DNA from: an uncultured Methanospirillum sp.
GTDB lineage: Archaea; Halobacteriota; Methanomicrobia; Methanomicrobiales; Methanospirillaceae
NCBI RefSeq assembly: GCF_963668475.1
Contig: NZ_OY764544.1
Coordinates: 806,001 to 870,000, forward strand
Reading direction: 5' to 3'
DNA length: 64,000 nucleotides
Both the position numbers and the translations under genes were made by a program. Position 1 is the stretch's first letter. Every line of letters begins with the position of its first letter. Positions 8,273 through 15,940 of this stretch are shown piece after piece. The notes below the pieces were generated by a model that had not been told where the DNA came from, searched no databases, and worked only from the letters and a program-made list of their open reading frames with translations.

Positions 8273-9484
8273 ATGATTAAAAATTTATCCCAGATTGACA
8301 TCTCCCGAAAGAAAATTCTCCTCCGGGTTGACTTCAATTCACCGATTGACCCCCAGGCAGGAGTGATCCTTGATGACAAACGCTTCAGGGAACATCTCAG
8401 AACAATCCAGGCGCTCAGAGATGCGATTTGCATCATCGTCACTCATCAGAGCAGACCCGGAAAGAAAGACTTCACCTCTCTTGAGGCTCATGCAGCCCGG
8501 CTCCAGCAGCTCCTGGGAAAACCGGTAACATTCATCGATGATATCTTCGGCCATACAGCCCAGGATGCTGTCAGAAATGCACGACCTGGCGATGTTATTA
8601 TGCTCGAAAATGTCAGGTTCAATGCTGAGGAGAACCTGAAGCTCAACGGTGAGGAATCAGCAAAGACACTCCTTATCAGAAATCTCTCAAAAATGGGAGA
8701 TATCTTTGTAAATGATGCCTTCGGAACTGCACATCGCTCACAGCCAACCATAGTGGGTCTTCCAGAGGTTATGCCCTCTGTGGCAGGACTTCTTATGGAG
8801 AAAGAGATTTCAAACCTTTCTCGCGTCTTTGAAGGAGCTCCAAGGCCGGTCACCTTTGTTCTTGGTGGCACAAAAGTGGATGATTCCATTGATGTGGCTC
8901 ACCATGTGCTCTCAAATGGTATCGCAGATCGGGTTATCACAATTGGAGTTGTAGCAAATATCTTCCTCGCTGCTATGGGCATCGCAATTGGCAAACCTTC
9001 AGCCGACCTTATCACCCATCTCGGGTATGATGACCAGATAGAGATAGCAAAAACAATACATGACGAGTTCGGAGATAAGATCTTTGTTCCCGAGGAGGTT
9101 GCGATCCGCAAAGACGGCATACGAGTTGAGGTTCCGGTAAACCAGATCCCTGCCGACTGCCCAATCCTTGATATCGGAGGAAAAGGACTCAAATCATGTC
9201 TTGAGATCATCAAAAACTCCAAGACAGTTGTCCTGAACGGACCGGCAGGACTCTTTGAAGAGGCCGATTTCGCACTCGGAACCTACGATATCATAAGAGC
9301 AGCAGCAGATGTCCAGTTCTCGGTAGTCGGCGGGGGGCACACAGCGGCGGTCATTGAAAAGATGGGATATGACAACCGGTTCACCCATATCTCCACAGGT
9401 GGCGGGGCATGCATCGAATTCCTGACAGGAAAGAAACTCCCTGCAATTGCAGCACTTGAAAAAAGTGCAGCCAAGTTTCTATAA
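8273..9484 (+). CDS. pgk: Phosphoglycerate kinase
   Basis: The 403-residue enzyme transfers phosphate between 1,3-bisphosphoglycerate and ADP; in methanogens it works mainly in the gluconeogenic direction. The N-terminal substrate-binding signature is KKILLRVDFNSPID, followed by archaeal-type text (THQSRPGKKDF, LENVRFNAEE, FVNDAFGTAHRSQPTIVGLP). The nucleotide-binding half has LGGTKVDDSID (usually LGGAKVxDK, so slightly atypical), LNGPAGLFEE and a C-terminal VVGGGHTAAVIEKMG glycine loop. Length fits archaeal PGKs. The ATG at 8273 gives a normal family N-terminus. T-rich sequence follows the stop. Other sugar-phosphate enzymes in the window are FBPase (25347) and alpha-glucan phosphorylase (22446). 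Confidence 0.96.
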   Translation: MIKNLSQIDISRKKILLRVDFNSPIDPQAGVILDDKRFREHLRTIQALRDAICIIVTHQSRPGKKDFTSLEAHAARLQQLLGKPVTFIDDIFGHTAQDAVRNARPGDVIMLENVRFNAEENLKLNGEESAKTLLIRNLSKMGDIFVNDAFGTAHRSQPTIVGLPEVMPSVAGLLMEKEISNLSRVFEGAPRPVTFVLGGTKVDDSIDVAHHVLSNGIADRVITIGVVANIFLAAMGIAIGKPSADLITHLGYDDQIEIAKTIHDEFGDKIFVPEEVAIRKDGIRVEVPVNQIPADCPILDIGGKGLKSCLEIIKNSKTVVLNGPAGLFEEADFALGTYDIIRAAADVQFSVVGGGHTAAVIEKMGYDNRFTHISTGGGACIEFLTGKKLPAIAALEKSAAKFL

Positions 9485-9557
9485 CTTTTTTTCCGATACA
9501 AATAGTCACGTTCATTCCTCCGTACGCACTATAAGATTTGAGAACTCAGGGAATCCA

Positions 9558-10478
9558 ATGGGAGACGATCACATAGAACTGACTCATATCGCCTTGTACG
9601 TGACGAACCTGCAGCGGAGCATGGAGTTTTACAAAAAGATCCTGCGCATGAATGTCTCTGAACCGATCTCGCTCAGAGAACAGTCAACCGGACTTAAATA
9701 CGGCCACTCGCTGGTAACCCGGGGACCTTCGATGGTCAGAAACCTCATCAGCCGGGCAAACCCTGCAGCATATCAGCAGATGTTTACCGATATCTGCCAC
9801 TGCAGCACCGATGATGGTTCAGTCAACCTTATCCTCGTGCAGCAGACCCATCCGGAGAAGGGATATGTCAGATCTGTCACCGGAAACACCCTGTACGGAT
9901 TCTCATGCTACCTCTCACCAGATATTGACACAGATGATCTGGCTTGGGATATGGAGATCGCAGACGTTCCGTTTGAGCATGGAGACCCCGGAACAGATGG
10001 GCTTGAGTACTCAGTAAACTCCAGTGATCATTCACTCTACATCAGGGACCCGGACGGGAGGATGATAGAACTGATCTCATCACCTGACACAAATGGAGAA
10101 TTTCTGACAGGTCTTGGACATGCTGTGCTCTATGTCAACAATATTCAGGAGAGCAGGAGATTCTATCAGGAGAAATGCGGTCTCACAGACATTACACCCC
10201 AGGGTCTTGTCCAGAACGCATGGAAGAAGAAGTATACATGGATGGGAACCCCTGGTGGTTCACCGGTTGTCATCCTGTACCAGGTTGTAAATCCTGATGG
10301 GACCCCGATGAAAGCAGGGGGATACGGACTGGATCACCTGTGTCTTTCAGCAGGGTACAAAGGAGACGGGGCAGTCAGCGAGCCGGAATGTGTCACAATT
10401 CACCCTCCGGAGAGTGCTGAGCCTTCAGGCTACTACCTGCAGGATCCAGACGGATACCAGGTAGAGGTCAAAAGATGA
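9558..10478 (+). CDS. Two-domain VOC (glyoxalase/extradiol dioxygenase-like) protein
   Basis: This 306-residue protein is a tandem of two vicinal-oxygen-chelate modules. The first starts at IELTHIALYVTNLQRSMEFY (His as first metal ligand) and ends at LYIRDPDGRMIELISS (Glu ligand). The second starts at GLGHAVLYVNNIQESRRFY and ends at YYLQDPDGYQVEVKR, with an inner GLDHLCLSA. The layout matches catechol-2,3-dioxygenase/CatE-like proteins, which bind a divalent metal, but the substrate cannot be deduced. A longer frame opens at 9447 inside pgk. I chose the ATG at 9558 because a purine-rich CAGGG lies just upstream and the VOC fold begins shortly after. It lies 73 bases after pgk in the same direction. 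Confidence 0.8.
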   Translation: MGDDHIELTHIALYVTNLQRSMEFYKKILRMNVSEPISLREQSTGLKYGHSLVTRGPSMVRNLISRANPAAYQQMFTDICHCSTDDGSVNLILVQQTHPEKGYVRSVTGNTLYGFSCYLSPDIDTDDLAWDMEIADVPFEHGDPGTDGLEYSVNSSDHSLYIRDPDGRMIELISSPDTNGEFLTGLGHAVLYVNNIQESRRFYQEKCGLTDITPQGLVQNAWKKKYTWMGTPGGSPVVILYQVVNPDGTPMKAGGYGLDHLCLSAGYKGDGAVSEPECVTIHPPESAEPSGYYLQDPDGYQVEVKR

Positions 10479-10484
10479 GGGGGA

Positions 10485-10760
10485 TCAAAGTTTTTCATCG
10501 GATTCAAGACGAAGACCGCTCTCTTCGACACTCCTTCTCCGTTTCATCTTCTCTAGTTCGAGGGGCGTCGGAACCTTGGTCATCGGATCCTTACGGGTTA
10601 GCGTGATGTACGCGACAAAGAAGATCATGAGGACACAGAGCAGTATCGCTGAGTTAAGAGGGGAGAGCAGACCGATCAGGTACCCAATGAAAATGATCAG
10701 CAGAAGAGTGAAGACCAGTGCCACACTCCATACCTTCAGGCCCATAAACCGAATATACAA
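10485..10760 (-). CDS. Small two-helix membrane protein, unknown function
   Basis: The 91-residue protein has two hydrophobic segments (about residues 10-33 and 38-56, AILLCVLMIFFVAYITL) followed by a charged cytoplasmic tail with KMKRRR. No family was recognised. It ends 6 bases from the convergent VOC gene and starts about 100 bases from the divergent cas1 homologue. An internal ATG (codon 6) is an alternative start. Confidence 0.6.
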   Translation of the reverse strand: MYIRFMGLKVWSVALVFTLLLIIFIGYLIGLLSPLNSAILLCVLMIFFVAYITLTRKDPMTKVPTPLELEKMKRRRSVEESGLRLESDEKL

Positions 10761-10857
10761 TCTATCTGATAAAAAATAAAATTATCAGTACCTGATCACT
10801 GACATCTCATGATATTATGGTTACACAAACAGGAACTACGATAAACGCAGGAACACC

Positions 10858-11802
10858 ATGAGCACAAGAGGGTATCCGATATGGAAGGTTGTAGCAGGCC
10901 ATGGTTCTCACATAAAGGCTACCAGAGATGCCCTTTCAATACAGTACCATGGATCCACAACCGAGATCCCTCTCACCGATCTCGATCACCTAATGATCAT
11001 GGGAGGACATCAGATCCAGACATCAGCGATCACAACCCTGTTGAGCAACCAGATCTTTGTCTCGTTTCTGGAGTCAGACGGTGAACCGGCAGGGTACCTG
11101 AAGCCCTACGGATACACGATAGATGATACCATCAGGGAAAACCAGAACAGGGTGACACCCTTCAGTTATGCCCTGACCTGCGCAAAAGGAGCGGCACGGG
11201 AGAGGATGCTCGCTATCGAGCGGTGGAACGAGGAAAAAGAAGGAGAACTCCTCTTTAGCGGTGAACTGGATATTCTTGATCGGGCAGACGGTGAACTGGA
11301 CAGCCTGATCAGGCTCGACGAGATCGGCAGGGTAGACCGGCTCATCGGTGATATGTATTACGAGATCATGAGCAGGCTGATCCCATCGGATATGACCTTT
11401 AAGCGAAGGACCGGAAGACCATATCTCGATCCGGTGAATGCTATCCTCACATTCGGATATGCCATGCTCACCGCGGACTGCACCAGGGCACTCGTCGGGG
11501 TGCATCTCGATCCTGACCAGGGTATGCTCAACAGGGGAAAACGTTCACTAGCAACCGATCTTGTGAACTGCTGGAAGACAAGAATGATAGATCTCGTAAC
11601 CCTTGAACTCATTCACACCGGTGAGATCACTCCAGACTCGTATGAATGTGGAGAAAAACGCTGCATCCTTTCAGAATCACTCATCAGAAGGCTGATTGAT
11701 CGCTATCAGAAGAGCATCAGGGAGGATGTCATTGATACACAGGTCAAAACCCTGGTAGAAGCGATAAACGGAATCTCTCCGTTTGTAATTCACCGTTTTT
11801 AA
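10858..11802 (+). CDS. cas1: Stand-alone Cas1 homologue (Cas1-solo) with altered metal ligands
   Basis: The 314-residue protein has the two-domain Cas1 architecture: an N-terminal beta region (SIQYHGSTTEIPLTDLDHLM, ending in a VSFLESDGEPAGYL strand) and an alpha-helical catalytic lobe with RTGRPYLDPVNAILTFGYAM, HLDPDQGMLN and RSLATDLVNCWK. No cas2, other cas gene or CRISPR array is nearby, and no polB as in casposons. By alignment with canonical Cas1 motifs, the usual catalytic Glu (ExxxAxxYF) is Asp160, the usual His (GFLH) is Asn225, and the Asp of SLALDL is kept as Asp234; the E after DL is Asn237. Integrase activity may therefore be lost or changed. It resembles the archaeal Cas1-solo group described from methanogens. 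Function unknown. Its stop codon touches a palindromic repeat. Confidence 0.85.
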   Translation: MSTRGYPIWKVVAGHGSHIKATRDALSIQYHGSTTEIPLTDLDHLMIMGGHQIQTSAITTLLSNQIFVSFLESDGEPAGYLKPYGYTIDDTIRENQNRVTPFSYALTCAKGAARERMLAIERWNEEKEGELLFSGELDILDRADGELDSLIRLDEIGRVDRLIGDMYYEIMSRLIPSDMTFKRRTGRPYLDPVNAILTFGYAMLTADCTRALVGVHLDPDQGMLNRGKRSLATDLVNCWKTRMIDLVTLELIHTGEITPDSYECGEKRCILSESLIRRLIDRYQKSIREDVIDTQVKTLVEAINGISPFVIHRF

Positions 11803-11860
11803 AAACCCCAACGGTGCCCGCTGGGGGCCCCAGGCAGGAGCGATGTAAAGAACTTTTTTA
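11802..11860 (+). repeat. Palindromic repeat, copy 1 (after cas1)
   Basis: This begins AAAACCCCAACGGTGCCC and continues GGGGGCCCCAGG, like the copies at 33573 and 48225. The second arm is imperfect here (CGCTGGGG instead of CCGTTGGGG), and the 3' part (GAGCGATGTAAAGAACTTTTTT) is more diverged. It lies between the convergent cas1 and helicase genes, where the hairpin followed by T-runs could also end transcription. Confidence 0.8.
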
Positions 11861-11880
11861 AAAAAAATAGTTTTAAGGAA

Positions 11881-13461
11881 TTACTGGCGTGGCCGGGCCG
11901 GGCTCACACCGATCCGGACACCACGAATCTCTGCTCCGTCAAGCCGGGATATTACCCGGTTTACATAGGAGGAGGGGATCTGGACAAACGAGTATGCCGG
12001 GTACATCTGGATATCTCCGACTGCCCGCTCAGGCATGTTACATGCCGAAGAGACTGCATAGACGATGTCGCGTGGGCTGAACCCGTCCTTTCTTCCTGCA
12101 GAGATGAAGAGCCGGGCTGAGCCGGGCTGGTCTGATAACTGATTCTCGGGAATCTCGTTCCCGCCTGATCCGTTGTAAGCACTCTTCTCTTTCAGGAAAG
12201 CAGCCGCAAGCTGAATCGGATCAAACCCTTCATCAACCAGACCCTGTATCACTTCCTGGTATTTTGTAAGATCCTCGCTACCGATTACGGTCTTGATCTT
12301 GGATATTGTCTCTTTTGCCCGTGCCTCTGCAATTTCTGCAGCTGTCGGGATCATCATCCGGTGCATGTGGGTGTTGGTCTGACGCTGGATGTCCTTCATC
12401 CTCCAGCGATCACGGGGCATGACAAAGCTTACCGATTTTCCACCTTTGCCTGCACGTGCTGTCCGACCGATCCGGTGGACATAATACTCGATGTCCTGGG
12501 GGAGATCATAGTTGAAGACCATCTCGACATCCTCAACATCGATTCCACGGGCAGCCACATCACTGGCGACAAGGATACTTATTGAACCGTGACGGAATCC
12601 GCCCATTACGCGATCTCTCTCACGCTGCTTCATATCGCCATGAAGTGCCTCGGCAAGGTAACCCTGCGCCTTCAGCTTGCTGGCAATCAGGTCAACCATC
12701 CGCCGTGTGTTGGCAAAAACCATTGCACGTGAAGGATTATGACGATCAAGCAGCCTGAAGAGGGCATCGTCCTTTGCTGTCTCCACGAGTTCAATATAAT
12801 ATTGATCAATTCCCGGACCGGTCAGTTCCTTGTGTGCGATCTTGACCATTTCAGGGTCACGCTGGTACCGGCGTGAGATCTGAAGAATTGGCTTTGGCAG
12901 CGTTGCAGAGAAGATCACGGTCTGTCGTTCGCGGGGAACATACGAAAGGATGCTCTCGATGTCAGGCCTGAATCCCATGTCAAGCATCTGGTCTGCTTCA
13001 TCAAGAACAACCAGGTGAACATTTGAGAGACTGAGGGTCGTGCGCGCAATATGGTCCAGAATGCGTCCAGGAGTTCCGATACAGATGTGAACTCCGCGTT
13101 TTAATTCTCGAATCTGACCATCGATTGCCTGACCGCCATATATCGGAAGGACATGTATATCTTTTCTATATTTGAGAAGGCGGGAATATTCGGCAGCAAT
13201 CTGGACACAGAGTTCTCGGGTTGGACAAAGGACGAGGACCTGAACAGCCCTGACTTCCTCCTTGCATCTTTCAATACCGGGGATTGCATATGCCGCAGTC
13301 TTCCCGGTACCGGTCTGAGCCTGGCCGGCTATGTCCTGCCCTGCCATAAGGAGTGGGATCGCCTGCTTCTGAATCGGCGTTGGTTCTTCAAATCCCATGT
13401 CAGAAAGTGCACGAAGAATAGGTGGCGAAAGATCTAGGTCCGAAAAAGAGGATATAGTCAT
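11881..13461 (-). CDS. DEAD-box ATP-dependent RNA helicase with DbpA-type RNA-binding domain
   Basis: The 526-residue protein contains all helicase motifs in order: Q-motif (MGFEEPTPIQKQAIP), I AQTGTGKT, Ia PTREL, Ib TPGR, II DEAD, III SAT, IV MVFANTR, V ARGID and VI HRIGRTARAG. After a helical linker, the last ~75 residues (ARLFISAGRKDGFSPRDIVY ... IRGVRIGVSPA) match the RRM-like DbpA RNA-binding domain, which in bacterial DbpA/CsdA relatives targets structured RNA such as rRNA. A role in ribosome assembly or cold adaptation is the usual inference. It has its own upstream region of about 250 bases before glmM. Start ATG at 13461. Confidence 0.93.
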   Translation of the reverse strand: MTISSFSDLDLSPPILRALSDMGFEEPTPIQKQAIPLLMAGQDIAGQAQTGTGKTAAYAIPGIERCKEEVRAVQVLVLCPTRELCVQIAAEYSRLLKYRKDIHVLPIYGGQAIDGQIRELKRGVHICIGTPGRILDHIARTTLSLSNVHLVVLDEADQMLDMGFRPDIESILSYVPRERQTVIFSATLPKPILQISRRYQRDPEMVKIAHKELTGPGIDQYYIELVETAKDDALFRLLDRHNPSRAMVFANTRRMVDLIASKLKAQGYLAEALHGDMKQRERDRVMGGFRHGSISILVASDVAARGIDVEDVEMVFNYDLPQDIEYYVHRIGRTARAGKGGKSVSFVMPRDRWRMKDIQRQTNTHMHRMMIPTAAEIAEARAKETISKIKTVIGSEDLTKYQEVIQGLVDEGFDPIQLAAAFLKEKSAYNGSGGNEIPENQLSDQPGSARLFISAGRKDGFSPRDIVYAVSSACNMPERAVGDIQMYPAYSFVQIPSSYVNRVISRLDGAEIRGVRIGVSPARPRQ

Positions 13462-13708
13462 CCCACATGATGGGACTTTTCGACATATATATGCACGGAT
13501 GGCAGGTGACCTGCTTTGATCGTATGAATAATAATGAGTCGATCTCCGGAGGTATAATTTTTTGGAAATTATCCTGAAATCCGGATTTTTATTTCATTCG
13601 TGATATATAGCATAATGAGATTTATTATTTAAAGATGCTTATTGCTAAAAATTTGCACGATTTAAAATATTTTTAAAAAAAAATAAAAATCAGATGAAAT
13701 TGATAGGA
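13462..13708 (-). other. AT-rich intergenic region between helicase and glmM
   Basis: No gene is seen. The stretch holds poly-A/T runs near 13615-13690, on the far side of the glmM stop, which fit a terminator region for glmM, and the helicase promoter closer to 13480-13600. Confidence 0.4.
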
Positions 13709-15070
13709 TTATGCAATGATTGGATTGATACAATCCAGAATCTCTTTCTCGAACGCCTTTGCAACTGCTTCAGTTTGAGACTCGATATATAAACGGACAA
13801 GAGGTTCTGTACCGGACGGACGAATGAGGGCCCAGGCATCAGCACGATCGATCCTGAGTCCGTCAATCGTGTTGATTTTATCACCGGAGAACTTCTTACT
13901 GACAGCCTGAATCATAGCCGGAGCCTTATCAGTGTGGAACTTGTGCTTCAGCATTACCGACGGAGGAAGATTGTCAACCAGGCTGCTGAGAGTCTCTTTC
14001 TTCAGAGACAGAAGATTTACCATCATAGCGGCAGTCATTCCACCGTCACGACAGAACTGGTGGTTCGGGTAGATAAGTCCGCCATTTCCTTCCCCGCCAA
14101 AGACCACAGACTTTCCTGCGTCAAGAAGAGCACGCATCCGTCGTGCCACATAAATACTCCCTACCGCTGTATAATCGACAGTACAGGAGTGACGCTGTCC
14201 AATCTGTTCTATAAGACGTGAAGAACTGACCGGAGTGACGATAATCCCACCCTTCCCATGGCAGACTGCATCAGCAACCAGAGCAAACTCTTTGTTTTCT
14301 TCTACAAACCGACCCTTGTCATCGATAAAGACCGCCCGGTCTGCATCACCATCATGGGCAACCCCAAATTGAGCGCCAACTGACATGACCAGATCAGCCA
14401 TCGGAGCCAGACCTTCTTCTGATGGTTCAGGGTTTCGTGCCGGGAACCGGCCGTCAGGCTGTGCATTCAGGGTAATCACGCGACATCCAAGATCTGAAAG
14501 AATGGACGCAGTTGTCCGGTATGCGGCTCCACATCCGGGATCTATGACTACAGTCATTCCCTTACCGATACCTGCAGGAACTTTGGCAACCACTCCATCC
14601 ACATACTCCTGGAACATGTCAGGAGCGGAGCGGCTGGAGCCTACTGCTTCCCATCCCTTTGTTGCAAAGGTGCCTGAGAAGACCCGCTCTTCAATAGCGA
14701 TGGAGTTCTCATCATCCATCTCGGTTCCATCAGGCTCGATGACCTTGACGCCGTTGTAATTTCCAGGATTGTGGGAGGCGGTGATGACGATCCCGGCATC
14801 AAAGTGGTCTTTGACCAGGTACTGAAGACCAGGTGTCGGCAGAATGCCGCAGTCAACGACATCACAACCGACTGCCATCAGTCCAGCTTTTGCAGCCTCA
14901 ATAAGCGCCGGGCCCGAGGTTCTGGTGTCCCTTCCGACTGCAACAGTTCCCGGGCGCATGCTGCCGACTGCCATCGCGATCTTCATAACCAGTTCGGGCG
15001 TCATCAGTTCACCGACGACACCTCTGACGCCGTTTGTTCCAAATAACTGTTTTTTCTTTGGTTCTGTCAT
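13709..15070 (-). CDS. glmM: Phosphoglucosamine mutase/phosphomannomutase-type enzyme
   Basis: This is a four-domain alpha-D-phosphohexomutase. It opens with KQLFGTNGVRGVVGELMTPE, has the phosphoserine loop TASHNPGNYNGVK (catalytic Ser), the metal loop DGDADRA, the sugar-binding GEGNGG (GEGNGGLIYP) and the phosphate-binding loop RPSGTEPLVRLY. GEGNGG and RPSGTEP favour glucosamine-1-phosphate or mannose-phosphate formation for surface polymers and UDP-sugars; which one is not settled by sequence. Start: GTG at 15079 and ATGs at 15076 and 15070 are in frame. I took 15070, which gives the usual short N-terminus. It overlaps or abuts the upstream gene and is probably co-transcribed with it. Confidence 0.9.
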   Translation of the reverse strand: MTEPKKKQLFGTNGVRGVVGELMTPELVMKIAMAVGSMRPGTVAVGRDTRTSGPALIEAAKAGLMAVGCDVVDCGILPTPGLQYLVKDHFDAGIVITASHNPGNYNGVKVIEPDGTEMDDENSIAIEERVFSGTFATKGWEAVGSSRSAPDMFQEYVDGVVAKVPAGIGKGMTVVIDPGCGAAYRTTASILSDLGCRVITLNAQPDGRFPARNPEPSEEGLAPMADLVMSVGAQFGVAHDGDADRAVFIDDKGRFVEENKEFALVADAVCHGKGGIIVTPVSSSRLIEQIGQRHSCTVDYTAVGSIYVARRMRALLDAGKSVVFGGEGNGGLIYPNHQFCRDGGMTAAMMVNLLSLKKETLSSLVDNLPPSVMLKHKFHTDKAPAMIQAVSKKFSGDKINTIDGLRIDRADAWALIRPSGTEPLVRLYIESQTEAVAKAFEKEILDCINPIIA

Positions 15071-15075
15071 GAACA

Positions 15076-15693
15076 TCACATCATATCAGACTCTGAATCA
15101 GGCATTTCCATCCCTTCATCTTCAGAATCGTCCTGACCATCTTCTTCTTTCGTCTGTTTGCGTCGTTTTTCTAACTTTGCCTTCTGCTGCTCTTCACGTA
15201 GTCTGAGCAGGCGGGCAGAGGCCTCGGCAACCTGACGCATGATGTTGGTCACCTGATCCTCTATCTCGATCTCTTCATCCACGCCGATAGTTGTACTCTC
15301 GATCTCAAGCAGAAACCTGGCAACCTCACTCGCCTCAAAGAGAAGATCATCAAGTTCTTCAGGAGTGTAAAAACCGCACATCGCACCATACAGGAACGTG
15401 GCTCCTGCCTTGTTCACCTTTTTTTTGAATGAACTGCGGGCCTGGTTTACTGCCTGTGGAGAATATGTACCGGTCATGAACGGAACCAGTTCTGGCAGGT
15501 TGCGCCCGATGAAGGTCATCTCTGCACCTGAAGAGGTCTGAAAATCAGAACAGAGACGCGATATGGCCCATTCCCGCGCGGTAATGAACGTCCGCTTTCG
15601 CAGGAACTGATTCACCTGGTTGTATGTAGCCCCATCAACCTTCTTGAACTTATGATACTTGCCTGGATCATGTGAACGATGCGCCAAATCCAT
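15076..15693 (-). CDS. Conserved archaeal protein, DUF5806-like
   Basis: The 205-residue soluble protein has a conserved helical core (KKVDGATYNQVNQFLRKRTF, ITAREWAISRLCSDFQT, SPQAVNQARSSFKKKVNKAG, FLYGAMCGFYTPEELDDLL) that I recognise from haloarchaeal and methanogen genomes as the uncharacterised DUF5806 family. A coiled-coil and very acidic tail (EDGQDDSEDEGMEMPDSESD) follows. ITAREWAIxRLCxDF may be a nucleic-acid-binding helix, but that is a guess. It is directly upstream of, and overlaps, glmM. Confidence 0.7.
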   Translation of the reverse strand: MDLAHRSHDPGKYHKFKKVDGATYNQVNQFLRKRTFITAREWAISRLCSDFQTSSGAEMTFIGRNLPELVPFMTGTYSPQAVNQARSSFKKKVNKAGATFLYGAMCGFYTPEELDDLLFEASEVARFLLEIESTTIGVDEEIEIEDQVTNIMRQVAEASARLLRLREEQQKAKLEKRRKQTKEEDGQDDSEDEGMEMPDSESDMM

Positions 15694-15814
15694 TCTATTA
15701 CCATGGATCGCAGAATGAGATAAGGGCCACTGATACAGCAGTGGCAGAATAGTTGTATGCTGGATTTATAAGTTGAAAGTGATAACATATAGAAGGTTCT
15801 AGGACCATTCCCGT

Positions 15815-15887
15815 GCCCAGATAGTGTAGTGGCCTATCATGTCGGCCTGTCACGCCGACGACTCGGATTCGAATTCCGATCTGGGCG
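15815..15887 (+). tRNA. tRNA-Asp (GTC)
   Basis: A 73-base cloverleaf: acceptor GCCCAGA pairs with TCTGGGC plus discriminator G. The anticodon stem GTCGG/CCGAC-type helix carries loop CTGTCAC with anticodon GTC at 15849-15851. The T-loop reads TTCGAAT. No CCA is encoded. A T-rich stretch (CTTCTTTT) follows as probable terminator. Confidence 0.95.
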
Positions 15888-15940
15888 TACTTCTTTTAAA
15901 ATTTTCACATCAAGGGATTTTTCACCCATTGAATCTGAAT

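Noticed and set aside
9447..9557. Upstream extension of the VOC protein into pgk
   Set aside because: The extra 37 residues overlap the pgk 3' end and do not belong to the VOC fold. The ATG at 9558 has a purine-rich site ahead.
10780..13470. A CRISPR array or other cas genes next to cas1
   Set aside because: No direct repeats with spacers and no cas2-like frame are visible on either side. The neighbours are a small membrane protein, a VOC protein and a helicase with a DbpA-type C-terminus, not Cas3.
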